Shown piece by piece: positions 7,502-14,434 of a stretch of DNA of 27,696 nt. Origin of the DNA: a virus. A model generated the notes under the pieces. It ran no database searches. It was not told the DNA's origin and was given only the letters and a program-made list of their open reading frames with translations. The position numbers and the translations under genes are program-made. The stretch spans positions 1-27,696 of IMG/VR virus record IMGVR_UViG_3300042991_000142. The stretch is one strand, 5' to 3'. The stretch's first letter is position 1, and every line of letters starts with the position of its first letter.

Positions 7502-8272
7502 TCAATCCGTGATCGCCAAGATGGGGAGGTCCACCTTCATCTTCGGAGGCGGGCGATCATTCGTGGGCGCGTTGATGTCGGCCGCCGCGGCGAAGGCGAT
7601 CTCGGTCGGATGCCCGGTCGGGTCCCAGCGATACCAGAACGGGCGCTTGCCCGCGTGCTTGGCGAAGGGGTCCCAGGTGGCGCGCACCCAGGCCGGGTCG
7701 AGGTACTGGAGCGAGATCGTCGCCTGCTTCTGCGTGCGGCGCATGTTGCTGCCGAGGATCGAACCATTCACCGCCACCACATTCTCGCGCACGATGCCCT
7801 GGTAGAGCGTGAGAGGGTTCAGCCCCGACCATTGCCCGATCGGGAACAGGAGGCGCTTGCCGACCGACAGCAGGCGCCAAGAGCTGACCGCCGTGAAGGC
7901 GAAGCGGACCCAGCCGTTGGCAGGCACGGTCACGCTGGCGAAGTCGTACCAAGTGATCGTCCCGTCCGTGGCGACGGAGATGGTTCCGATGTTGGTATAG
8001 GTCACATCATCGGCCGACCACGCCAAGGTGAGCGTCGAGGCGCCGACGCCGCCCGATGGCGCCCAGGCCACGGCGGTGTCGATGATCTCCTGCGCCGTGC
8101 ATTGCACCTTGAGGTAGGTCGTTCCTGCCGAGGTTGTGAAGATCGAGAAGTCGCGCCAGTCCACGGCATTGACGGCAGCGAAGCCATCGGGCGGCGTGCC
8201 GCTGTACGCGAGCGATGCCCGGTAGCGGTACATGATCGAGTCCCATAGGACTTGTGCGGCTACCATGGTCAC
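7502..8272 (-). CDS. distal tail protein-like
   Basis: A 256-residue protein read from GTG (codon 8272-8270), which forms a GTGA overlap with the tape measure stop; an ATG two codons later is an alternative. The N-terminal half is a beta-sandwich-like region (LTLAWSADDVTYTNIGTISV), perhaps a carbohydrate-binding-type fold. The C-terminal half (NMRRTQKQATISLQYLDPAW and RPFWYRWDPTGHPTE) resembles distal tail proteins that form the ring joining tube and hub. Position right after the tape measure supports this. Confidence 0.6.
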   Translation of the reverse strand: MTMVAAQVLWDSIMYRYRASLAYSGTPPDGFAAVNAVDWRDFSIFTTSAGTTYLKVQCTAQEIIDTAVAWAPSGGVGASTLTLAWSADDVTYTNIGTISVATDGTITWYDFASVTVPANGWVRFAFTAVSSWRLLSVGKRLLFPIGQWSGLNPLTLYQGIVRENVVAVNGSILGSNMRRTQKQATISLQYLDPAWVRATWDPFAKHAGKRPFWYRWDPTGHPTEIAFAAAADINAPTNDRPPPKMKVDLPILAITD

Positions 8273-10527
8273 TTGCCCACCTGCGCTTTCAGACTCATGT
8301 TGTCGCCCACCTGCTCGTTGATCGCTCCGATCAGTCCGCGCACCTGTGAGCCAGAGAAGCTGTCGCCGTAGAGGGTGACATTCACATTCCGCTGCTCGGC
8401 GCTGGCGGCTTGCTGCTTGGCGACATCGGCGCCCGAGCTGGTCGCGCCACCGCCGCCGACCCCGCCGCCGATCGTCCCGCCGGTCGGCTGCGCTGCCATG
8501 AGCTGCTGGGCGCGGACCAAGCCTGCCAGAACAGCGGTCGCGGCGAACGCGCCGCCGACAACCGGACCGCCGATCTCGGCGCCGAAGGCATAGGAGCTGG
8601 CAGCGGATCGGATTGTGTCGATCACATTCTGCGCCATCGCCGCAACCTTGCCGATCATGAACAGCGTCTTGTTTTTCGACTGCATCAGCGAGGCCAGGTT
8701 ATTCAGCACGCCGCCGATCGCCGCCATCTTCCCCATGGCGCCGGACTCCCACAGCATCACCTGTGCGTCCACGGCCTTGCGTTCGTCAAGTTCGCGCTGG
8801 GCGTTGAATTCATCTTGCCGCGCCGACTGCATGGCCTGGTTATCAACCTGCATGAAGTCGAGTTCGTCCTGCGCGTCCTGCGTGGACTTGAGAACGCGGC
8901 CGAAATGCTCGGCAAGCATCTGCCCGCGCCGGTCGTAGTATTCCGCCTCGGTCCCCTCTGACTCGGCGCGGAAGGCGGCCGTTATTACCTCGCGCTCTTT
9001 CAACCCTTCCTCCGTCGCCTTCGCTGCTGCCTGGTTGAAAGCGATGATGCTGGCCGCGGCGCTGGCGAGCGTGTCGGCAAACGGGTTGCCGCCCTTCATG
9101 CTGGCGATCTTGTACGCCACATCATCGAACGCCTGCACGGCTTCGTCGCGGAACCGCTGCGCGTTGGCAACAAGGTTCTCCATTCCAGTCGATAGCTCGG
9201 TCGGCTTCGTCAGGTCGGCGCGTGCGCCCTCAAGAGCGGACACCGATGCATCGAGGTCATCCCTTGCGCTCTTGAGCAATTCAGCGGACCCGCTGCGAAG
9301 CTGCACGGCGCCGACGATCAACGACCCGCCGGCGTCGGCCAGCTTGCTCCCGGCTTCGATCATTCCTTTCACACCGGAGCGCGACATGGCGAGGCCCATG
9401 TCCTGCATCTGCCGACCGAACGCGATGCCTATTCCGGAAAGGATGTCGATCACTTGGTCGCTGATCCAGCGCCAGGCGAAGACAAGCCCCTCCTTCGTTG
9501 CGTTGAACGATGCGCCGATCCATGCCCATGTCTTGCCGGCCTTGTCTCCAATCCACTTGATCGCGTAAATGATATTGTCTGCCGTCTTCATAAATGCGAC
9601 AGATAGCTCGCCAACAACAACCTTCGCGCCTTCCCACATAAGTTCCAGCCCGGCCCAAACGGTGCGGATGACGCCGATGGAAACAACGATGGCCTTGGCT
9701 ACACCCTTGAACACGGCGTCGAAATCCTCGGTGTTGCCGATCCATTCATCTATTGCCGTGGCAATCCAGTTGAACACTGGAGCAAGGGCGATGCTGATTC
9801 GATTGGACAGCGATTCAAACGCGCCGGCCATCTTTTCAATTGCGCCCTTCGCCGTGTCGAGCTTTCCGAAATCAACTGCCGACATGGTGCGGCCGAGGCG
9901 TTCGCCCTCGGTCCCCATATCCTTGATCCCCTGCGCGCCGAGCCTGACCGTACCGGCAATCTCCTTGCTGTTCTTGCCGAACACCGACAGCATCAGGTCC
10001 ATTTTCTGGCCCTGATTCTCAACGCTGTTCATGCCATCGGCCAGCTTGCCGAACGCTTCCTCGGGCTTGAGGCCGGCGAGGTCGCGGAGAGACAGCCCCA
10101 TCATGCGGAGCTTGGCGTTGGCTTCCTCGCCGCCGGCCGCAGCATCGCCCAAAAACTTTTCCATTTTCATCAGCGCGGCGTTCATGCCTTCCGCTGATCC
10201 CATGTTCAACTTGGCGACATAGTGCAGCTTGGACAATTCATCAACGGCGATGCCTAGCGCCGCGCTCATCTTGCCAAGCGCCTCGTTACGCTCGAACGCC
10301 GACACGATCGCGGCGAAGCCGGCGAAGGCCGTTGCCGCGGCAGCGATCGGCGCAACGACACGGAGCGCCGCGCTTCCCACATTGTTGAGGCCGACCCGCA
10401 GCGGCTCCATCTTCTTTCCGATTTCGCCGGCGAACTTCTTGGCGTTCGCCGTAACCTGCGTGAACGCTTTATTCAGGCCCGACAGGTCCCCGATGATCGG
10501 AACGACTAGCGAAGGAAGATCGGTCAT
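8269..10527 (-). CDS. tail tape measure protein
   Basis: The start is the ATG ending at 10527 (MTDLPSLVVPIIGDLSGLNK), which forms ATGA with the stop of the frameshifted chaperone extension; the longer frame upstream is a shadow. The 752-residue product is mostly helical with several hydrophobic stretches (around AAATAFAGFAAIVSAF and AIVVSIGVIRTVWAGLELMW), a coiled-coil-like middle and a Gly-rich segment before the C-terminus, as in tape measure proteins that set tail length and are ejected with the DNA. At about 0.15 nm per residue the tail would be near 110 nm; this is only the usual ruler estimate. Confidence 0.85.
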   Translation of the reverse strand: MTDLPSLVVPIIGDLSGLNKAFTQVTANAKKFAGEIGKKMEPLRVGLNNVGSAALRVVAPIAAAATAFAGFAAIVSAFERNEALGKMSAALGIAVDELSKLHYVAKLNMGSAEGMNAALMKMEKFLGDAAAGGEEANAKLRMMGLSLRDLAGLKPEEAFGKLADGMNSVENQGQKMDLMLSVFGKNSKEIAGTVRLGAQGIKDMGTEGERLGRTMSAVDFGKLDTAKGAIEKMAGAFESLSNRISIALAPVFNWIATAIDEWIGNTEDFDAVFKGVAKAIVVSIGVIRTVWAGLELMWEGAKVVVGELSVAFMKTADNIIYAIKWIGDKAGKTWAWIGASFNATKEGLVFAWRWISDQVIDILSGIGIAFGRQMQDMGLAMSRSGVKGMIEAGSKLADAGGSLIVGAVQLRSGSAELLKSARDDLDASVSALEGARADLTKPTELSTGMENLVANAQRFRDEAVQAFDDVAYKIASMKGGNPFADTLASAAASIIAFNQAAAKATEEGLKEREVITAAFRAESEGTEAEYYDRRGQMLAEHFGRVLKSTQDAQDELDFMQVDNQAMQSARQDEFNAQRELDERKAVDAQVMLWESGAMGKMAAIGGVLNNLASLMQSKNKTLFMIGKVAAMAQNVIDTIRSAASSYAFGAEIGGPVVGGAFAATAVLAGLVRAQQLMAAQPTGGTIGGGVGGGGATSSGADVAKQQAASAEQRNVNVTLYGDSFSGSQVRGLIGAINEQVGDNMSLKAQVGK

Positions 10528-11119
10528 GCTATCCCCATGTTCTGCAGGTGAGCCTCTAGGCCGGACAGGCGGTCGTGATCCCACGCCCCCCGGCGGCGTC
10601 CGTTCCTTTCGCTGTTGTAGTCACACACGGCAAAGAACTCGCGCAGGGTGAACCGCCAGGCTTGGTCAAGTTGCTGGCCGTGCTTCACGACCAACAGCGC
10701 CACGAAGGCATCCCAGCCTGACGGTTCTTCTTCCTCTACCCTGCCGTCGCCGCTTTTCCCGCGTCACCCGCGTTCGCTGCGGCTTTAAGATCCGCCTCCG
10801 AGGAAAGCGCGTTGGTGAGGTACTGGCCGAACGCCGGCAGAACCGTCGCCAGGCCATCGCGCCGGATCGCTTCTCCGACTTCGATGAAGGTTGGCGGGCG
10901 CTTGCCGTTGTCCTTCCATCCGGCACGGATGCCAGACCAGACGGCGGCGGCGATCACCTTGAACCCGGCCGGCTTCCCGTGGGCCAGTTCGCCCATGACC
11001 TCGTAGGCGGTCACGCCGGCCTTGTCCTCGAACTCCACCAACGACTCGAAGGTGGGGCGCAGCGTGTACTCCACGCCGCCCATTGTAAGGTCTACCTCGC
11101 CCTTGTGCTTGTTTGCCAT
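10524..11119 (-). CDS. tail assembly chaperone, -1 frameshifted (GT-type) fusion
   Basis: The -1 frame is open from 10763 to a TGA at 10526-10524. It encodes SGWDAFVALLVVKHGQQLDQ, then AWRFTLREFFAVCDYN and LSGLEAHLQNMGIA. No good start codon precedes it, while GGGAAAA at 10760-10754 is in the right phase for a -1 slip. The fusion would be 122 residues of the short form plus 76 residues, 198 in total. This is the G/GT organisation known from lambda, where the T part recruits the tape measure. The T-frame stop overlaps the tape measure ATG. Without the frameshift, about 210 bases before the tape measure would be unexplained. Confidence 0.8.
10736..11119 (-). CDS. tail assembly chaperone, short (G-type) product; GTA_gp10-like
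   Basis: A 127-residue protein with a strong ribosome-binding site (AAGGAGG four bases before ATG). The sequence MANKHKGEVDLTMGGVEYTL, then FEDKAGVTAYEVM and an Ala-rich tail, matches the tail assembly chaperone family of gene transfer agents (GTA_gp10-like). Such proteins bind the tape measure during tail assembly. It lies between the tube and tape measure genes as expected. Near its 3' end is a slippery heptamer that yields a longer product (see 10524-11119). Confidence 0.75.
   Translation of the reverse strand: MANKHKGEVDLTMGGVEYTLRPTFESLVEFEDKAGVTAYEVMGELAHGKPAGFKVIAAAVWSGIRAGWKDNGKRPPTFIEVGEAIRRDGLATVLPAFGQYLTNALSSEADLKAAANAGDAGKAATAG
10754..10760 (-). promoter_or_regulatory. programmed -1 ribosomal frameshift site (GGGAAAA)
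   Basis: On the minus strand the heptamer reads G GGA AAA in the chaperone frame, the X XXY YYZ form; lambda uses GGGAAAG at the equivalent place. Slipping back one base re-reads it as GGG AAA and continues in the T frame, skipping the chaperone TAG at 10738-10736. The T frame is closed upstream by a TGA at 10766-10764, so the shift must occur within about 25 bases, where this is the only slippery heptamer. Confidence 0.8.
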
Positions 11120-11139
11120 ATTTCCTCCTTGTTGGAAAT
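11120..11139 (-). promoter_or_regulatory. short inverted repeat enclosing the chaperone ribosome-binding site
   Basis: ATTTCC and GGAAAT (6 bp, 8-base loop) flank the AAGGAGG that starts the tail assembly chaperone. In the mRNA the stem would pair part of the ribosome-binding site and lie directly against the ATG, which could hold chaperone synthesis below that of the tube protein. Only the complementarity is seen; the effect is inferred. Confidence 0.35.
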
Positions 11140-11172
11140 GGCGGTGATGCCCTCACGGGCGGGATTGTCGGA

Positions 11173-11751
11173 TCAGGGCGCTGGCGTGTAGACCACAGCG
11201 CCGGCGCTCGAAAGCGACAGGCTGTACTGTTCCGCGCCGTTATACTCGCCGTTGCGCTCGCAGCTTCCAACGAGGAAGTCCCCGTCGAAGAAATCGCCGC
11301 GCCCGCTGATGATCTTGAAGGTGACGATAGCGCCGCCGGTCACATCGGCCATGATGTCGGCCAACACATCGGCGTTCGAGAAGATGCCGGCGGCGGTCAT
11401 CTCCATGGAGCGGATGCCGACTGCGAGCAACTGACGCCAGGGAACATCGCCCTTGTCGGTGACATCCACCTGTTCGTTGTTGATGGTCAGGCCGGTGGAG
11501 CGCATGCCGGCGATGGTGACATGGCTGGTCGTGGCGGTGACGCCGACGAAGTTCCAGACAACGGTGCCATCGGTCTGCGGCGAGGTCGTGCCGGTCGGGC
11601 CGGTCGCGCCGCTGGTGCCTTCCGTCTTGCAGCGGTAGGTATTCAGGCCGGCGGTCACATACTGGCCGACGCTGTAGGCGGTGAGCGTGACCCAGGCGGT
11701 TGCCGTGATCTTGCGCTTGATGAGAAGGTCTTTGCCTCCGTACTTGGACAT
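11173..11751 (-). CDS. major tail tube protein with an inserted carbohydrate-binding-like module
   Basis: A 192-residue protein with AAGGAG 7 bases before the ATG, a sign of high expression. Residues 86-185 (STGLTINNEQVDVTDKGDVP to ERNGEYNGAEQYSLSLSSAG) match TP901-1-type major tail proteins, which polymerise into the tail tube. Residues about 20-71 (VTLTAYSVGQYVTAGLNTY, then GTSGATGPTGT and DGTVVWNF) form a separate module resembling small carbohydrate-binding domains found on phage virion proteins. The module lies near the N-terminus and would be displayed on the tube surface. A second copy of the tube domain occurs at 14431-16044. Confidence 0.8.
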   Translation of the reverse strand: MSKYGGKDLLIKRKITATAWVTLTAYSVGQYVTAGLNTYRCKTEGTSGATGPTGTTSPQTDGTVVWNFVGVTATTSHVTIAGMRSTGLTINNEQVDVTDKGDVPWRQLLAVGIRSMEMTAAGIFSNADVLADIMADVTGGAIVTFKIISGRGDFFDGDFLVGSCERNGEYNGAEQYSLSLSSAGAVVYTPAP

Positions 11752-11770
11752 GTGATGTCTCCTTGGGGGT

Positions 11771-12178
11771 TCAGGTGGATGCGATGAGCCGGAACTTCAC
11801 GACCGCGTGGTGGGTCAATCCGTCTGGCTCGGTGAAGGCGTGGAACATATAGTGTTGAAGAACGACGGAGGTTGCCGGGCTGGTGAGCGACAGGCTAGCG
11901 TTCTGGAATAATTGGTCTAGTCGGTCCTGGATCGCAAGCGCCTGCTTGTCCCCTCGGTGATCGGTCCACACATCGAAGGCAATGGAGCCATCGAAGCCAT
12001 CGGAGTCTTTGGTGTCGAACTCGCCGGCGTCCTCCCAGCGAACGCGGCAGCATGGCAATGCCTCATCCTGCGGAACATGGTTGAACAGCCCGCCGGGGAG
12101 CATCGCCATGAGGGCGGTGTCGCCAACGGCCTTCGCGTAGGCAAGGGCGAGGATCTGTGCGTGGCTGGGGCTGGTCAC
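11771..12178 (-). CDS. tail completion protein, DUF3168-like
   Basis: A 135-residue protein read from GTG (codon 12178-12176), in a GTGA overlap with the upstream gp10-like gene and with AAGGG about 9 bases upstream. The pattern MLPGGLFNHVPQDEALPCCR, then FDVWTDHRGDKQALAIQDRL and a closing HHAVVKFRLI strand, is typical of DUF3168 (gp17-like) proteins, which cap the tail at its head-facing end. Its place between the gp10-like gene and the tube gene is the usual one. Confidence 0.75.
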   Translation of the reverse strand: MTSPSHAQILALAYAKAVGDTALMAMLPGGLFNHVPQDEALPCCRVRWEDAGEFDTKDSDGFDGSIAFDVWTDHRGDKQALAIQDRLDQLFQNASLSLTSPATSVVLQHYMFHAFTEPDGLTHHAVVKFRLIAST

Positions 12179-12708
12179 TTGGATAACCCTTCCGCGACTG
12201 CGCGCTTGATGTCCTTGTCGATTTCGTCCACCGCCTCGGCCAGGCTCGGGCGCAGGAACGGCCGCTCCTGAATGGCGACCCGGCGCGAGCGCCCGGCGCG
12301 GCGCGTGCCGAACTCAAGCGCGGCGGCGTACTTGGTGTTCGCCGTCACCTTCGCAGTCCACACGCCGTTGCTCTCGGTCGCGTTGATCACATTGATCTTT
12401 CGCGCCAGGTTGCCGGTTTCATTGGCCGGCGGCTCGCCTGGCGCCGAGGCAACATGCACCTTCGCCGCGGCCTTCCGTTGCTGCGTCTTGTTGCCCATCA
12501 TATGATTCACGGTGTAGTTCATCACATCGGCGTTCTTGCCGTAGACGCGGCCTGACTTCGGGCCGTTCATAATGCGCTTTCGCGCCCGCGACTGAACCAA
12601 CAGGGCGCCGCGTGTGATCGCCTTCGCAACGCCATTGCTTATAGCCTTCTGCTTGGCAGAGATGGCGGCGGCGAGCTGCATCACACCACGGACGGGGCCG
12701 ACGATCAT
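12175..12708 (-). CDS. HK97 gp10-like tail/neck protein
   Basis: A 177-residue basic protein. The helical N-terminal half (AISNGVAKAITRGALLVQSR) and the C-terminal motif ALEFGT followed by ERPFLRPSL are the signature of the HK97 gp10 family, which helps join the head and the tail. The ATG ending at 12708 forms ATGA with the stop of the adaptor gene. A basic linker from about residue 45 to 95 is a little longer than usual. Confidence 0.75.
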   Translation of the reverse strand: MIVGPVRGVMQLAAAISAKQKAISNGVAKAITRGALLVQSRARKRIMNGPKSGRVYGKNADVMNYTVNHMMGNKTQQRKAAAKVHVASAPGEPPANETGNLARKINVINATESNGVWTAKVTANTKYAAALEFGTRRAGRSRRVAIQERPFLRPSLAEAVDEIDKDIKRAVAEGLSK

Positions 12709-13058
12709 TGCTCCACCCCGCTCTCGGCAATGATCACCAGAAACTTGTTCCGCAGCTCAATGTTGTTGAGAGCGCGGATGTTGAACAGCGTCCCGCCGTA
12801 GGAGAGGCGATCGGTCTGCACGATGTCGGTGCGCCACCAAGTCGAGAACGCGAACCGCTGGAAGGTGCGGACGCGCCCGGTCGAGCCGTCGCCATACTGC
12901 TCGGTCCCCTGCTCGTTGGTGATCTGCGCGTAGAAGGTCGCCACATTCGACCACACGACATCGAAGCCGCCCGAGCCGTCCGGTGTGTTGACCGGGCGCT
13001 GGACGGTGACGAGGAAGCGGAACTCCCCGGCGGTGATGTCGGCGGTCTTGATCTTCAC
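12705..13058 (-). CDS. head-tail adaptor / head closure protein (GTG start)
   Basis: A 117-residue protein read from GTG (13058-13056), in a GTGA overlap with the connector stop. The longer frame upstream of this codon is a shadow of the connector gene. The sequence FRFLVTVQRPVNTPDGSGG, then ATFYAQITNEQGTEQYGDGS and the ending RLSYGGTLFNIRALNNIELR, is the standard pattern of the head-tail joining family (SPP1 gp16 / HK97 gp7-like), a small beta barrel that closes the head after packaging. Confidence 0.8.
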   Translation of the reverse strand: MKIKTADITAGEFRFLVTVQRPVNTPDGSGGFDVVWSNVATFYAQITNEQGTEQYGDGSTGRVRTFQRFAFSTWWRTDIVQTDRLSYGGTLFNIRALNNIELRNKFLVIIAESGVEQ

Positions 13059-13948
13059 AGGATGGACACCCGAAGGACGCGATACGGATCGAGCAGAGCG
13101 CGCACCGCTGGGAAGCCCAGGATGTCGGGCTGCTGGTCGGCGTTGTCGCCGCGGTTCGACCACAGCGCGGCCGAAATCAGCAGGACCGCATGCTTGAGCG
13201 AGGCCGGGACGGACAGGCTGTCGCTGACGAACTTCCAGACGGCCGTGCCATCGGTGATGGTGGCGCCGGTCCCGCTCGGCCCGCCCGATGCCGCCGAGGT
13301 TCCTGCCGTGGTGCATTGGTAGGACAGCCCGCCGTTGCTCACCTGGGCGCCAAGCCCGTAGGAGGTCGCTGGCAGCCATGCCGTCCAGCCGTTGCGATAG
13401 CCCAGCGAGTAGGCGATCCTGAGTGAATGGGCCACCTGCAGATCGACCGGCCACACCGTTCCGCGCTGGAGGACGATGCGCGCTGGCATGTCCCGGTCGG
13501 CGTTGTCCACGATGTATTGGCTCGGGTCGAACACGACCTCCACGCCGTTGTTGGTGATGAAGTGGAACGAGTCGACCGAGGCCACGGGCGTCCCCATCAA
13601 TTCGAACCAGCGGAACATTCCGATGTTGGCGTAGCGGACGGGGATCTGCGCCGTGCCTGCACCGTAGAGGGTATATTCGTTTCCCGTGCCTGGGAGGAAG
13701 TCCATCCACATGATGACCGACTGCGGCAGGAGGCGACGATTCGTGTATCGCTGCACCGCGTCGATCGCGCCCGGCAGGATCACATCGGTCAGGTATTCGT
13801 CGGCGTTGCTGTCGGTGATCCGCAGGTGAGCCTTGAGCGTGGCGAGCGTGACAACATCACCGACCGGGCCTGCCACTTCCTGCAGGCGCTTGAAGACGGG
13901 GCGCGGGACTGTCCAGCCGCCGAGCGGAACGCTGATGTTGTTGATCAT
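13055..13948 (-). CDS. head-tail connector (gp6-like) with an inserted carbohydrate-binding-like module
   Basis: A 297-residue protein. Residues 30-185 (VTLATLKAHLRITDSNADEY to HSLRIAYSLGYR) and 246-297 (LSVPASLKHAVLLISAALW to the end) together form an HK97 gp6-like connector, which binds under the portal. Between them, residues 189-243 (WLPATSYGLGAQVSNGGLSY, GTSAASGGPSGTG, ITDGTAVWKFV) form an intact small module related to the one in the tail tube protein. Without it the protein would be about 240 residues. The module replaces a surface loop, so it would project from the neck. Sugar binding is inferred from family resemblance only. Confidence 0.8.
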   Translation of the reverse strand: MINNISVPLGGWTVPRPVFKRLQEVAGPVGDVVTLATLKAHLRITDSNADEYLTDVILPGAIDAVQRYTNRRLLPQSVIMWMDFLPGTGNEYTLYGAGTAQIPVRYANIGMFRWFELMGTPVASVDSFHFITNNGVEVVFDPSQYIVDNADRDMPARIVLQRGTVWPVDLQVAHSLRIAYSLGYRNGWTAWLPATSYGLGAQVSNGGLSYQCTTAGTSAASGGPSGTGATITDGTAVWKFVSDSLSVPASLKHAVLLISAALWSNRGDNADQQPDILGFPAVRALLDPYRVLRVSIL

Positions 13949-13949
13949 G

Positions 13950-14216
13950 TCAGCCGATCCTCAGTTTGCCCGAGAACGGGAGATTGGCGGGCGTGACGGT
14001 GATCCGATAGGTTCCGGCGCCAGCGGTCGCGCCTTCGATCTCGACGCCTGTGCCGCCGAACTTCTGGTCGGGCGTGGCGATGTCGTACCATTCAACCGCC
14101 AGCATGGCGTTCCACGGGCCTTCCTCGGGAACATCGGACGCGGCGTTGATGACCGTGCCAGCGCCCAGCGCACGCTCGACGCTCGTTGCTTCGGTGATGG
14201 TGATGATCTCGGTCAT
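13950..14216 (-). CDS. small beta-rich structural protein of the spike cassette
   Basis: An 88-residue protein (MTEIITITEATSVERALGAG, ending LPFSGKLRIG) composed of alternating short strands, without enzyme motifs. GAAGG lies 5 bases before the ATG. It is the last gene of the cassette between the decoration gene and the connector. It is probably a virion protein; no family recognised. Confidence 0.55.
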   Translation of the reverse strand: MTEIITITEATSVERALGAGTVINAASDVPEEGPWNAMLAVEWYDIATPDQKFGGTGVEIEGATAGAGTYRITVTPANLPFSGKLRIG

Positions 14217-14230
14217 GGGAGCCTTCTATG

Positions 14231-14434
14231 TCAAACCGGGTCCGATGGAATCGGCAGCTCGATGCCGTGTGCCTTGAGCGCCGCCAGCAGCTCGGCCTCG
14301 GTGTTGTAGGCGTCGAGCGAATCCTGGCCGGTCGTGATCTCCGAGCCTGCATCAGCGAAGCCGTAATGGTGCGCGCCGCCATCGCTGTGCGCGTGCCACC
14401 AGAGATCGGTCGGAGCGATGATGGTTCGGCTCAT
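14231..14434 (-). CDS. small hypothetical protein
   Basis: A 67-residue protein (MSRTIIAPTDLWWHAHSDGG), Trp/His-rich at the start and with a helix near the end (TEAELLAALKAHGIELP). The ATG overlaps the stop of the LRR protein in an ATGA, with GGAGG 6 bases upstream. The coupling suggests a partner or chaperone of the adhesin upstream, in the manner of small tail-fibre assembly proteins; this is inference. Confidence 0.55.
   Translation of the reverse strand: MSRTIIAPTDLWWHAHSDGGAHHYGFADAGSEITTGQDSLDAYNTEAELLAALKAHGIELPIPSDPV

Noticed and set aside
13059-13709. Upstream extension of the head-tail adaptor frame
   Set aside because: It is an Arg-rich out-of-frame shadow of the connector gene; the GTG at 13058 with GTGA overlap is the likely start.
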